A DNA stretch of 64,000 bases from Aromatoleum toluvorans. GTDB taxonomy: Bacteria > Pseudomonadota > Gammaproteobacteria > Burkholderiales > Rhodocyclaceae. A program made the position numbers and the translations under genes. The notes beneath the pieces are model-generated. The model made no database searches, had not been told where the DNA came from, and was given only the letters and a program-made list of their open reading frames with translations. How positions within the stretch are numbered: position 1 is the first letter of the stretch; every line of letters starts with the position of its first letter. Positions 25,980-36,323 of this stretch are shown here, piece by piece. Location: assembly GCF_012910905.1 (NCBI RefSeq), contig NZ_WTVN01000009.1:1-64000 (forward strand), given 5' to 3'.

Positions 25980-27131
25980 TCAGCTCGCCGGCTTGGCGGT
26001 GCCCGCTTCGGGCGCGACCGGCACGTCACCGCCCCCCACGACCCGCACCGCCGCCCCGTCGCGCAGCTTCAGCTGCCCGGCGGTCACGACCAGGTCGCCC
26101 GCCTGCACACCCGTGACGATCTCCACCCGCGTGCCGCGCCGCGCGCCGGTCTTCACCTCGACGCGCTGCGCCTTGCCCTCCACGACGCGATACACGAACT
26201 GCACGTCGCCCGGCGCCGGCACCAGCGCCTCCTCGGGCACCACCGCGACGTTCGCGCGCTCCTGCAGGATCAGCCGCACGCGCGCGAACATCCCCGGGCG
26301 CAGACGCAGCCCGTCGTTTTGCAGCGTCGCGCGCATCACTACCGCCCGCCCCTGCTCGTCGACGAGCGGATCGATCGCGCTCACCACCGCGGCGAAGCGC
26401 CTGCCCTCCACCGCATCGGACGCGAGCTCCAGCTTCTGCCCCGGCCGGATCTGCGCAAGGTAGATCTCCGGCAGCCGGAAATCGACCTTGAGCGTCGCGA
26501 TGTCCTCCAGATTGACGAGCACCTCGCCTTCCTTGACGTAATCGCCGACGCTCACGTTGCGAATGCCGACGATCCCCGCGAAGGGCGCGCGGACGCGCAT
26601 CTTGCCGAGGCGCGCCTCGGCCAGCGCCATGTTCGCGCGCGCCACTTCCAGCCGCGAAGCCGCCTCGTCACGCGCGCTCTGGCTCAGGAACTTGCGGGTG
26701 AAGAGGTCCTCGGTGCGGCCGAAATTGGCCTGCGCCAGCGCGAGGTTCGCCCGCGCCTGCTGCACCTCGGCCTGCTGCACGGCGGCATCGAACTCGACGA
26801 GCACGTCACCGTGCCGGACCGGGCTGCCTTCGCGGAAGCGGATCGCCGCGATGCGCCCGGCAACCTCGGGGCGCAGGACCACCGACTCGTTCGAGCGCAG
26901 CGTTCCCACCGCGGTCACGTCATCCGCCATCGCCTCGGCCACGACGGCGGCCGTCTCGACGTCCGCGGGCCCCTGCACGGCCGCCGCGCTGGCGGCTGCG
27001 GCTGCCGTCGACTTCGCACCGGGCACCAACTGGGCCGACCCGACACTGCGGTTCGCGTAATACGCATAGCCCGCGAGGGCGGCAATTCCGGCAAGGCTGA
27101 CGGCGGCGATCAGGCGACGACGGGCGGGCAT
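25980..27131 (-). CDS. RND efflux periplasmic adaptor (HlyD/MFP family)
   Basis: 383 residues. An N-terminal membrane/export segment (residues 7-25), a long Ala-rich linker, a lipoyl half (AGRIAAIRFREGSPVRHGDVL), an alpha-helical hairpin with VQQAEVQQARANLALAQANF, the second lipoyl half (RVRAPFAGIVGIRNVSVGDYV) and a beta-barrel/membrane-proximal domain follow. It links the inner-membrane RND pump to an outer-membrane channel. Operon order is adaptor, pump, unknown membrane protein. A strong terminator for purM lies 32 bases upstream of the ATG, so the operon's promoter must be squeezed between them or overlap it. Confidence 0.9.
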   Translation of the reverse strand: MPARRRLIAAVSLAGIAALAGYAYYANRSVGSAQLVPGAKSTAAAAASAAAVQGPADVETAAVVAEAMADDVTAVGTLRSNESVVLRPEVAGRIAAIRFREGSPVRHGDVLVEFDAAVQQAEVQQARANLALAQANFGRTEDLFTRKFLSQSARDEAASRLEVARANMALAEARLGKMRVRAPFAGIVGIRNVSVGDYVKEGEVLVNLEDIATLKVDFRLPEIYLAQIRPGQKLELASDAVEGRRFAAVVSAIDPLVDEQGRAVVMRATLQNDGLRLRPGMFARVRLILQERANVAVVPEEALVPAPGDVQFVYRVVEGKAQRVEVKTGARRGTRVEIVTGVQAGDLVVTAGQLKLRDGAAVRVVGGGDVPVAPEAGTAKPAS

Positions 27132-27162
27132 CTTCGGCGAGCACTCAAAAAAGGATCCGGAG

Positions 27163-27195
27163 AAAAAAACGAGCGCACCCCTAAGTGGTGCGCTC
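27163..27195 (-). terminator. Rho-independent terminator of purM
   Basis: On the reverse strand a perfect 9-bp stem (27187-27195 with 27171-27179, 7-base loop) is followed by C and seven T (27163-27169). It lies 88 bases past the purM stop and just upstream of the RND adaptor gene. Confidence 0.88.
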
Positions 27196-27282
27196 CCTGA
27201 CTACTGCAGACAACCCGCCCGGCAGTGAGTTGCACGGACAGCGGGAGCGCCTTTCCGCGCCCCCTCGGCAAGGCGGAAAACC

Positions 27283-28329
27283 TCAGGCGACCGTCGTCTG
27301 CGCCACGCCTTCCGCGCGCGCCTCGATGCGTCCCAGGCGATACACCGTCTCACCGGCGGCCTGCAGATTCGCGATCGCCGCATCGGCCTGCTCGGGCGCC
27401 ACGATCACGACCATGCCGACGCCGCAGTTGAACACGCGGTACATCTCCTGGTCGGCGACGTTGCCTTCCTGCTTCAGCCACTGGAACAGCGGCGGCAGGG
27501 TCCACGACGACGCATCGATCTTCGCCGTCAGGTTGTCGGCCAGGATGCGCGGCACGTTCTCCGTCAGGCCGCCGCCGGTGATGTGCGCCATGCCCTTCAC
27601 GACGCCCGGGATCGCGCGCATCAGCCCCAGCATCGGCTTCACGTACAGGCGCGTCGGCTCGAGCACGACGTCGCGGAACGGCCGGCCGTGGAAATCGGCG
27701 TCCAGGTCCGGCTTGGCACGCTCGATGATCTTGCGGATCAGCGAATAGCCGTTCGAATGCGCGCCGCTCGACGCGAGCCCCAGCACCACGTCGCCCGGCT
27801 TGATCGTCGAACCGTCGATGATCTCCGACTTCTCGACCGCGCCGACCGCGAAGCCCGCGAGGTCGTACTCGCCGTCCGGGTACATGCCCGGCATCTCCGC
27901 GGTCTCGCCGCCGATCAGCGCGCAGCCCGACAGCTCGCAGCCGCGCGCGATGCCGCCGACGACCGCCGCGGCGGTATCGACGTCGAGCTTGCCGCAGGCG
28001 AAGTAGTCGAGGAAGAACAGCGGCTCGGCACCCTGCACGAGGATGTCGTTCACGCTCATCGCGACCAGATCCTGGCCGACCGTGTCGTGCTTGTTCAGCT
28101 GGAACGCCAGCTTCAGCTTCGTGCCGACGCCGTCGGTGCCGGACACCAGCACCGGCTCGCGGTACTTCTTCGACAGTTCGAACAGCGCGCCGAAGCCGCC
28201 GATGCCGCCCAGCACCTCGGGGCGCATGGTGCGTTTCGCCAGCGGCTTGATGCGGTCGACGAGGGCGTCACCGGCGTCGATATCGACACCGGCATCACGG
28301 TAGGAAAGCGAAGTTTTCGGGGAGCTCAA
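27283..28329 (-). CDS. purM: Phosphoribosylformylglycinamidine cyclo-ligase (AIR synthetase)
   Basis: 348 residues, usual length. It begins with [20 protein letters not shown] and has the ATP-binding motifs [14 protein letters not shown] and [31 protein letters not shown] and the C-terminal [13 protein letters not shown]. It closes the imidazole ring in the fifth step of purine biosynthesis, using ATP. Stand-alone transcript ended by the terminator at 27163. It is divergent from the AI-2E family permease, as is common in betaproteobacteria (purM / perM-like / hda). Confidence 0.96.
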   Translation of the reverse strand: MSSPKTSLSYRDAGVDIDAGDALVDRIKPLAKRTMRPEVLGGIGGFGALFELSKKYREPVLVSGTDGVGTKLKLAFQLNKHDTVGQDLVAMSVNDILVQGAEPLFFLDYFACGKLDVDTAAAVVGGIARGCELSGCALIGGETAEMPGMYPDGEYDLAGFAVGAVEKSEIIDGSTIKPGDVVLGLASSGAHSNGYSLIRKIIERAKPDLDADFHGRPFRDVVLEPTRLYVKPMLGLMRAIPGVVKGMAHITGGGLTENVPRILADNLTAKIDASSWTLPPLFQWLKQEGNVADQEMYRVFNCGVGMVVIVAPEQADAAIANLQAAGETVYRLGRIEARAEGVAQTTVA

Positions 28330-28469
28330 GATCGTTCCTCAGGCTTGCGGGATGCGCGTTCTGGCCGACCCGGCGGGCGGCGGAACTTGAGGCCGCAACG
28401 CCAAGTGGCTACATTTACGGGTTTCGCGGGTCGCCGAGCGCCCGCGCCAAGTCCGCGATTTTACTCGAA

Positions 28470-29558
28470 ATGAACCCTTCCCGCGCCGACCGTCTGCAAA
28501 CCGCCGCCTGGGCCGGCGTCGCGCTCGCGCTGGGCGGACTTTTCTACGTCCTGTCGCCGATCCTCGCCCCCTTCGCGATCGCCGCGGTGTTCGCCTATAT
28601 CTGCGATCCGGCGGTCAACGGGATGGTCGCGCGCCGCATCCCGCGCCCCGTCGCGGTGCTGCTCGTGATCCTCGGCGCCGGCCTGCTCCTGCTGCTGCTG
28701 TCGCTGATCCTCGTGCCGATGGTGTACCGCGAAGCCGTCGCCCTGCTGCGCCGCCTGCCCGATCTCGTCGAACTCCTCAACGCCCGCCTCGCCCCGCTGC
28801 TGCTGACCCACTTCGACGTCGAATTCCAGCTCGACGCGGCCTTCATCCGCAGCTGGATCGCCGAACACTGGAGCAGCGCCCAGGATCTCATCCCCGTCGT
28901 GCTGAACCACCTGCGCCAGGGCGGCACGGCGCTCCTCGGCGTCGCCGCGAGCATCTTCCTCGTGCCGGTCGTGATGTTCTACCTGCTGCAGGACTGGCCG
29001 CACATCCTCGGCGGCCTGCAGACCGTGATCCCGCGCCCGATGCTGGAACGCACGATGCGCATCATCAACGACATCGACCGCGTGCTCTCCGAATTCCTGC
29101 GCGGCCAGCTCTCGGTGATGCTGCTGCTCGCCGTCTACTACAGCGTCGGCCTGTGGATCGCCGGCCTCAAGTTCGCGCTGCCGGTCGGCGTCATCACCGG
29201 CCTGCTGGTGTTCATCCCCTACGTCGGCTTCGGCGGCGGCCTGCTGCTCGCGATCCTCACCGCCCTGCTGCAGGCCGAAGGCTGGTCGCCGCTCATCGGC
29301 GTCGCCATCGTGTTCGGCCTCGGCCAGCTCATCGAAAGCTTCCTCCTCACCCCCTACCTCGTCGGCGAACGCATCGGCCTGCACCCGCTCGCGGTCATCT
29401 TCGCGCTGATGGCCTTCGGCCAGCTGTTCGGCTTCGTCGGCATCCTCGTCGCCCTCCCCGCCAGCGCCGCCATCCTCGTCGGCCTGCGCGAAGTGCGCAC
29501 GGCCTGGCTCACGAGCCGCGTCTATCTGGGCGCCCCGCCCGCGGACGATCCGCAATGA
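28470..29558 (+). CDS. AI-2E family transporter (PerM-like)
   Basis: 362 residues. Paired N-terminal helices, a cytoplasmic helical stretch of about 80 residues, then a C-terminal membrane bundle with GLLVFIPYVGFGGGLLLAIL and LVGERIGLHPLAVIFALMAFGQLFG-type motifs (quoted in part), diagnostic of the family. Members act in export of autoinducer-2 or sodium/proton exchange. The stop overlaps the ATG of hda (ATGA), a conserved pairing in this group. The exact substrate is open. Confidence 0.9.
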   Translation: MNPSRADRLQTAAWAGVALALGGLFYVLSPILAPFAIAAVFAYICDPAVNGMVARRIPRPVAVLLVILGAGLLLLLLSLILVPMVYREAVALLRRLPDLVELLNARLAPLLLTHFDVEFQLDAAFIRSWIAEHWSSAQDLIPVVLNHLRQGGTALLGVAASIFLVPVVMFYLLQDWPHILGGLQTVIPRPMLERTMRIINDIDRVLSEFLRGQLSVMLLLAVYYSVGLWIAGLKFALPVGVITGLLVFIPYVGFGGGLLLAILTALLQAEGWSPLIGVAIVFGLGQLIESFLLTPYLVGERIGLHPLAVIFALMAFGQLFGFVGILVALPASAAILVGLREVRTAWLTSRVYLGAPPADDPQ

Positions 29559-30235
29559 AACAGCTCGTCCTCGACATCCGCCCCGACGCCCCCCCGACCC
29601 TCGACAACTTCGTCGTCGGTGGCAACGAAGAGCTCATCGCGGCGCTGCGCGCCCTCGCCGATCCGCCTCCGTCCCCGCTCCCCGGCCACCTCTACCTCTG
29701 GGGGGCCGCCGGCTGCGGCCGCAGCCATCTCCTGCGCGGCGCACTCGCCGCCGCCATCGGACGGCCCACGGCCTGCATCGCCGCGCACGAAGTCGGCCAC
29801 GAATTGCCGCAGACGCCCGGCTTGCTCCTCGCCGTCGACGATGTCGACGGCCTCGACGACGACGCCCAGATCGCGCTCTTCAACGCCTTCAACCGCTCGC
29901 GCGGCCTCGGCCAGACGCTGCTGCTCGCGGGCAACGCAGCGCCGCGCCGGCTCGTCCTGCGCGAGGACCTGCGCACCCGCATCGGCCAGTGCCTGATCTA
30001 CGAGGTGCGCCCGCTCGACGACGAATCGCGCGCGGCCATCCTCGCGACGCTGGCCGCGCGCCGCGGCCTGCGGCTGGCCGACGACGTCATCGACTTCCTC
30101 ATGCGCCACGGCCGCCGCGACCTGCCCAGCCTGCTCGCGGTGCTCGACGCCCTCGACACCGCCTCCCTCGAACGCAAGCGCGCCGTCACGCTGCCGCTGC
30201 TGCGCGAAATGATGCAGGCCGGCCTCGACATCTGA
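29555..30235 (+). CDS. hda: DnaA regulatory inactivator Hda
   Basis: 226 residues. N-terminal clamp-binding segment KQLVLDIR (QL-x-L-type motif), DNFVVGGNEEL, a Walker-A-like LWGAAGCGRSHLLR, Walker-B-like LLLAVDDVDG and Arg-finger region RLVLREDLRTRI, all as in Hda. It binds the DNA-loaded sliding clamp and stimulates ATP hydrolysis by DnaA, preventing re-initiation. The start is the ATG that overlaps the upstream stop. The P-loop ends in GRSH in place of GKT/S, as in many Hda proteins. Translationally coupled to the permease gene. Confidence 0.92.
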   Translation: MKQLVLDIRPDAPPTLDNFVVGGNEELIAALRALADPPPSPLPGHLYLWGAAGCGRSHLLRGALAAAIGRPTACIAAHEVGHELPQTPGLLLAVDDVDGLDDDAQIALFNAFNRSRGLGQTLLLAGNAAPRRLVLREDLRTRIGQCLIYEVRPLDDESRAAILATLAARRGLRLADDVIDFLMRHGRRDLPSLLAVLDALDTASLERKRAVTLPLLREMMQAGLDI

Positions 30236-30264
30236 GCCGGCCGCCCCAACCCCAAGGAAACACA

Positions 30265-30927
30265 GTGGATCTCGTCCTTTTCGACCTCGACAACACCCTC
30301 CTCGCCGGCGACTCCGACTTCGAGTGGGCCCAGTTCCTCATCGCCAAGGGCGTCCTCGACCGCGAGGTGCAGGAAGCGAGGAACGTCAGATTCTACGAGC
30401 AGTACAAGGACGGCACGCTCGACATCTTCGAATTCCTCGACTTCCAGCTCGCCCCGCTCGCCCGCCATCCGCGCGAGCAGCTCGACGCCTGGCACCGCGA
30501 GTTCATGGCGACCTCGATCACGCCGATGATCACCGACCAGGCGCGCGCGCTGGTGCGCCGGCACCTCGACAGCGGCGCGCTCGTCGCCGTCGTCACCGCC
30601 ACCAACAGCTTCGTCACCGGCCCCATCGTGCGCGAATTCGGCATCCCGCACCTCGTCGCGACGATCCCGGCGCAGGAGAACGGGGCCTTCACCGGCAAGC
30701 CGCGCGGCATGCCCGCGTTCAAGGCCGGCAAGATCGAACGCGTCGACGCCTGGCTCGAATCGCTCGGCCTCTATACCGGCAGCTTCGCGCGCTCGTGGTT
30801 CTACAGCGACTCGCACAACGACCTGCCGCTGATGGCGCGCGTCACCGACCCGGTCGCCGTCGACCCCGACGACAAGCTGCGCGCCCACGCACAGGCGGCC
30901 GGCTGGCCGGTCATCTCGCTGCGCTGA
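30265..30927 (+). CDS. HAD-superfamily (subfamily IB) hydrolase, SerB-like
   Basis: 220 residues from a GTG behind AAGGAA; the frame is open further upstream but that overlaps hda. Motif I is FDLDNTLLAGDSD, motif II is VTATNSFV, the Lys is in GKPRGMPAFKAGK and motif III is YSDSHNDLPLM. This is the HAD-IB set shared with phosphoserine phosphatase and CicA-type phosphatases. It is placed right after hda, a common order in betaproteobacteria. It is a cytoplasmic phosphatase; the small-molecule substrate is not determinable. Confidence 0.88.
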   Translation: MDLVLFDLDNTLLAGDSDFEWAQFLIAKGVLDREVQEARNVRFYEQYKDGTLDIFEFLDFQLAPLARHPREQLDAWHREFMATSITPMITDQARALVRRHLDSGALVAVVTATNSFVTGPIVREFGIPHLVATIPAQENGAFTGKPRGMPAFKAGKIERVDAWLESLGLYTGSFARSWFYSDSHNDLPLMARVTDPVAVDPDDKLRAHAQAAGWPVISLR

Positions 30928-31026
30928 CCGCCGTCACGAACGGCCCCACCCCGAGATGCAGTCCCTACCGCAGTGCCGCATCGGTTATGATTCACGGCTT
31001 ATGTTGACCGCCAGTCTCTCCTTCCA

Positions 31027-32379
31027 ATGATCCGCAAGCTGCTGCGTAAAGTCTTCCGCCGCGCTGCGTCGCCCATCAACACCGAACCGGCGCTGGTCCC
31101 CGTCACCCAGCACGGCATCCGCCGCGAACAGATCTCGCCCGCCGCCCGCAAGGTATGCACGGTGCTGCAGGAGTCCGGCCACAAGGCCTTCGTCGTCGGC
31201 GGCGCCGTGCGCGACCTGCTGGTCGGCCACCCGCCCAAGGACTACGACGTCGCCACGAGCGCGACGCCCGAGGAAGTGCGCGCGCTGTTCCGCCGCTCGC
31301 GCATCATCGGCCGCCGCTTCAAGATCGTGCACGTCATGAGCGGCCCGGAAACGATCGAGGTGTCGACCTTCCGCGCCAGCCAGACCGCCGAGGACGCCGA
31401 AACCGACGAGCACGGCCGCGTGCTGCGCGACAACGTGTACGGCTCGCAGGCCGAGGACGCCACGCGCCGCGACTTCACCGTCAACGCGCTGTACTACGAC
31501 CCGACCACCGAGCAGATCCTCGACTACCACCACGGCGTCGCGGACCTCAAGCACAAGACGCTGCGCATCATCGGCGACCCGCGCGCGCGCTACCGCGAAG
31601 ACCCGGTGCGCATGCTGCGCGGCGTACGCCTCGGCGCGAAGCTCGGCCTCACGCTCGACCCGGCCGCACGCAACCCCATCCGCGAAATGGCAGAACTCCT
31701 CGAGAACGTGCCCGCGGCGCGCCTCTTCGACGAGATGCTCAAGCTGCTGTTCTCGGGCTACGCGCTGCGCTGCCTCAAGCAGCTGCGCGAGGAAGGCCTG
31801 CACCACGGCCTGCTGCCGCTCCTCGACGTGATCCTCGAGCAGCCGCTGGGGGCGCGCTTCGTCACGCTGTCGCTGGAAAACACCGACGAGCGCGTGCGCG
31901 CCGACAAGCCCGTCTCCCCCGGCTTCCTGTTCGCGACCCTGCTGTGGCACGAAGTGCTCGCCAACTGGGAAGGGCGCAAGAAGAACGGCGAACACAACCA
32001 GCCCGCGCTCTTCGCCGCGATGGACGAAGTGCTCGACCTGCAGGCCGGCAAGCTCGCGATCACCAAGCGCATCGTCGGCGACATCAAGGAAATCTGGGCG
32101 CTGCAGCCGCGCTTCGAAAAGTGCAGCGGCAAGGCGCCCTACCGCCTCATCGAGCAGCCGCGCTACCGCGCCGCGTGGGACTTCCTGCGCCTGCGCGCGC
32201 AGTCCGGCGAAATCGATGCCGCGCTGCCCGACTGGTGGGACCGCTTCGCCCACGCCGGCCACGACGCCCGTGATGCCCTGCTCGCCGAAGCGCCCGCCGC
32301 CGAAGCCCCCGAGCGCAAGCGCCGCCGTCGCCGCCGCAAGCCGGCTGCGGCCGAGGCCGCCACCAGCGACGCATCATGA
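31027..32379 (+). CDS. pcnB: Poly(A) polymerase I
   Basis: 450 residues. Nucleotidyltransferase domain with FVVGGAVRDLLVGHPPKDYD (residues about 57-76; Asp pair D-Y-D), the RRDFTVNALYYDP and YREDPVRMLRGVRLG motifs, and a basic C-terminal tail (ERKRRRRRRKP). PcnB adds 3' oligo(A) tails that promote RNA decay. The basic tail and the pcnB-folK order are typical of proteobacterial poly(A) polymerase as opposed to tRNA CCA-transferase. It overlaps folK by 4 bases. Confidence 0.94.
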   Translation: MIRKLLRKVFRRAASPINTEPALVPVTQHGIRREQISPAARKVCTVLQESGHKAFVVGGAVRDLLVGHPPKDYDVATSATPEEVRALFRRSRIIGRRFKIVHVMSGPETIEVSTFRASQTAEDAETDEHGRVLRDNVYGSQAEDATRRDFTVNALYYDPTTEQILDYHHGVADLKHKTLRIIGDPRARYREDPVRMLRGVRLGAKLGLTLDPAARNPIREMAELLENVPAARLFDEMLKLLFSGYALRCLKQLREEGLHHGLLPLLDVILEQPLGARFVTLSLENTDERVRADKPVSPGFLFATLLWHEVLANWEGRKKNGEHNQPALFAAMDEVLDLQAGKLAITKRIVGDIKEIWALQPRFEKCSGKAPYRLIEQPRYRAAWDFLRLRAQSGEIDAALPDWWDRFAHAGHDARDALLAEAPAAEAPERKRRRRRRKPAAAEAATSDAS

Positions 32380-32897
32380 CCGGCCATCGCCCGCCGCCGG
32401 GCCCGGGCGCGGTGCGCGCGTTCATCGCACTCGGCGCCAACCTGGGTGACGCCGCCGCGGCGCTCGAAAGCGCGTTCGCGGCGCTCGATGCGCTCGCGGA
32501 CACGCGCCTCGTCGCCCGTTCCAGCCTCTACCGGACCGCCCCGATCGGCGTCACCGGACATCCCGACTACCTCAACGCCGTCGCCGCCGTCGACACCACG
32601 CTCGGCGCAAAACAGCTCCTCGACACCCTGCTCGCCCTCGAAGCGCAGCACGGCCGCACGCGCGAAACGGAGCTCGCCCCGCGCACGCTCGATCTCGACC
32701 TGCTCCTGTACGGCGACGCGACGATCAGCCAGCCCGGCCTCGAGATCCCCCACCCGCGCATGCACCTGCGCGCCTTCGTCCTCGTTCCGCTCGCAGAGAT
32801 CGCGCCCGACACCGTGATCCCCGGCCGCGGCATCGCCGCCGAGTTGCTCGACGGTATCCGCGACCAGCGCATCGAGCGCCTGCCGCGCATCGCCTGA
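32376..32897 (+). CDS. folK: 6-hydroxymethyl-7,8-dihydropterin pyrophosphokinase
   Basis: 173 residues. FIALGANLGDAAAALESAFA at the start, RSSLYRTAPIGV, the acidic catalytic RTLDLDLLLYGD and PHPRMHLRAFVLVPLAEIAP are the HPPK signature. It transfers pyrophosphate from ATP to the pterin in folate synthesis. ATGA overlap with pcnB. The N-terminus may start here or at an internal codon, as the first 12 residues are Pro/Gly-rich. Confidence 0.95.
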   Translation: MTGHRPPPGPGAVRAFIALGANLGDAAAALESAFAALDALADTRLVARSSLYRTAPIGVTGHPDYLNAVAAVDTTLGAKQLLDTLLALEAQHGRTRETELAPRTLDLDLLLYGDATISQPGLEIPHPRMHLRAFVLVPLAEIAPDTVIPGRGIAAELLDGIRDQRIERLPRIA

Positions 32898-32914
32898 CGC
32901 CCCGAACGCTGCGC

Positions 32915-33277
32915 ATGACCGCCTGGATGCAGACCCTGCCCGCGTGGATGCAGACCGCGATGCTGCTCACCGCGTCCAACGTCTTCATGACCTTCGCGTG
33001 GTATGGCCATCTGAAGAACATGCAGTCGAAGGCCTGGTTCGCCGCCGCCATCGCCAGCTGGGGCATCGCCCTGTTCGAGTACCTGCTGCAGGTGCCGGCG
33101 AACCGCATCGGCGCGACCGAACTCAACCTTGCCCAGCTCAAGATCATGCAGGAGGTCATCACCCTGCTGGTCTTCGTTCCCTTCGTCGTGCTGTACATGA
33201 AGCAGCCCATCAAGCTTGACTACCTTTGGGCCGCCTTGTGTATGCTTGGTGCGGTATATTTCATTTTTCGAACCTAG
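32915..33277 (+). CDS. DMT-superfamily (DUF486) small membrane protein
   Basis: 120 residues, four membrane helices. LLTASNVFMTFAWYGHLKN and FEYLLQVPANRIGATELNLA are the DUF486 signatures. These are half-size relatives of drug/metabolite transporters, function unknown. It sits within the folK to deoxynucleoside kinase run, 17 bases after folK and 6 bases before the kinase gene, so co-transcribed. Confidence 0.88.
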   Translation: MTAWMQTLPAWMQTAMLLTASNVFMTFAWYGHLKNMQSKAWFAAAIASWGIALFEYLLQVPANRIGATELNLAQLKIMQEVITLLVFVPFVVLYMKQPIKLDYLWAALCMLGAVYFIFRT

Positions 33278-33283
33278 AAGCGA

Positions 33284-33934
33284 ATGTCCTGCATGCTCGA
33301 CAAGGCAAGCTACATCGTGGTCGAGGGCCCCATCGGCGCGGGCAAGACCTCGCTCGCCCGGCGGCTGGCCGAACGCCTCGACGCCCGCCCCCTGTTCGAG
33401 CAGCCCGAACTGAACCCCTTCCTCGGGCGCTTCTACCAGGACGCCGAGCGCTGGGCGATGTCGACCCAGCTGCACTTCCTGTTCCAGCGCTTCGACCAGC
33501 TCGGGATCGTCGCCGAGGCCGTGGAAAAGCAGCAGCGCGTCGTGTCCGACTTCGTGCTGGACAAGGACCCGCTGTTCGCCGCGCTGAACCTCGCGCCGGA
33601 CGAGCTCGCGCTGTACCAGCGCGTCTTCGACGCGATGAAACCGGCCGCGCCGCCCAAACCCGACCTCATCATCTACCTGCAGGCCAAGCCCGAAACCCTC
33701 GTTGACCGGGTCCGGCGCCGCGGTCTCGACACCGAACGGCGCATCACCGAGCAGTACCTCGAACGCGTCGCCGAACGTTACGCCCGCTTCTTCTACCAAT
33801 ACGATGCAGCGCCGCTGTTCATCGTCGATGCCGAGGTCCTGAACCCGGTCGACCATGACGACGACTTCGAGCTGCTCCTGGAGCGCCTGCGCAACATGCG
33901 CAGCTACCGCGAATTCTTCGGCTACGCAGCCTGA
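33284..33934 (+). CDS. Deoxynucleoside kinase (dGK/dAK family)
   Basis: 216 residues. P-loop VEGPIGAGKTSLARRL (residues about 13-28), FEQPELNPFLGRFYQD, and the lid region DRVRRRGLDTERRITEQYLE. This family phosphorylates deoxyadenosine/deoxyguanosine for salvage. The same gene precedes panB in many betaproteobacteria. A second ATG three codons in could be the true start. Confidence 0.88.
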   Translation: MSCMLDKASYIVVEGPIGAGKTSLARRLAERLDARPLFEQPELNPFLGRFYQDAERWAMSTQLHFLFQRFDQLGIVAEAVEKQQRVVSDFVLDKDPLFAALNLAPDELALYQRVFDAMKPAAPPKPDLIIYLQAKPETLVDRVRRRGLDTERRITEQYLERVAERYARFFYQYDAAPLFIVDAEVLNPVDHDDDFELLLERLRNMRSYREFFGYAA

Positions 33935-34015
33935 CCTCCGGTCGGGCGAGATGCGAAACGGCTTGTGCCGCCGCGGAATTTAGTCAAAACTCGCGCCTCT
34001 TCCGAGGAACCCCCG

Positions 34016-35681
<1,666 letters not shown>

Positions 35682-35815
35682 CGCACACGGGCCCCCGGCG
35701 GCCCCGCCGCGGCACTGCGCACTTGCATCCGTGCCCGGTTCGTTTCAAGCTATGCCAGCATGCTCCCGATCGATGGGAGAGCCGCGTGAATGCCTAACTC
35801 GAACGGAGGGACACG

Positions 35816-36268
35816 ATGCTTGCGACAACAGTGACAGTGCGACAGATTCTTGAACAGAAGGGCTCGACGACGCACTCGGTGGCGCCCGGCGTCAGCGTCC
35901 TCGACGCCCTGACGACGATGGCCAGGCACGATATCGGCTCCGTGCTGGTGATCGAGAACGACCGCCTCGTCGGCATCTTCACCGAACGCGACTACGCGCG
36001 GAAGCTCGTGCTCAAGGGCCTCAATTCGCGCGAAGCGACCGTGGACGACGTGATGACGCCCAACGTGTGCACGATCACCCCCTCGCTGGCGATCGACTCG
36101 GTGATGAACATCATGACGGAAAACCGCTTCCGTCACCTTCCGGTCGTCGAACACGGCCGCATCGTCGGCATCGTCACGATCGGCGACGTCGTCAAGACCA
36201 TCATCGACCAGCAGGAAAAGACGATCAGCCACCTGTCGAACTACATCTCCGGCGAGCTGACCACCTGA
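35816..36268 (+). CDS. CBS-pair domain protein
   Basis: 150 residues, two CBS domains back to back (about 10-65 and 75-135) with GSVLVIENDRLVGIFTERDY in the first and HLPVVEHGRIVGIVTIGDVV in the second. CBS pairs bind adenine nucleotides and act as energy sensors. Stand-alone CBS-pair proteins of this kind are common in Proteobacteria; partner unknown. It converges with pepN. Confidence 0.9.
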   Translation: MLATTVTVRQILEQKGSTTHSVAPGVSVLDALTTMARHDIGSVLVIENDRLVGIFTERDYARKLVLKGLNSREATVDDVMTPNVCTITPSLAIDSVMNIMTENRFRHLPVVEHGRIVGIVTIGDVVKTIIDQQEKTISHLSNYISGELTT

Positions 36269-36323
36269 ACATCCGACGGGCCGCGGACACCGCGACCCGC
36301 CTGTCCCGTCGGCGCCGCGGCGC

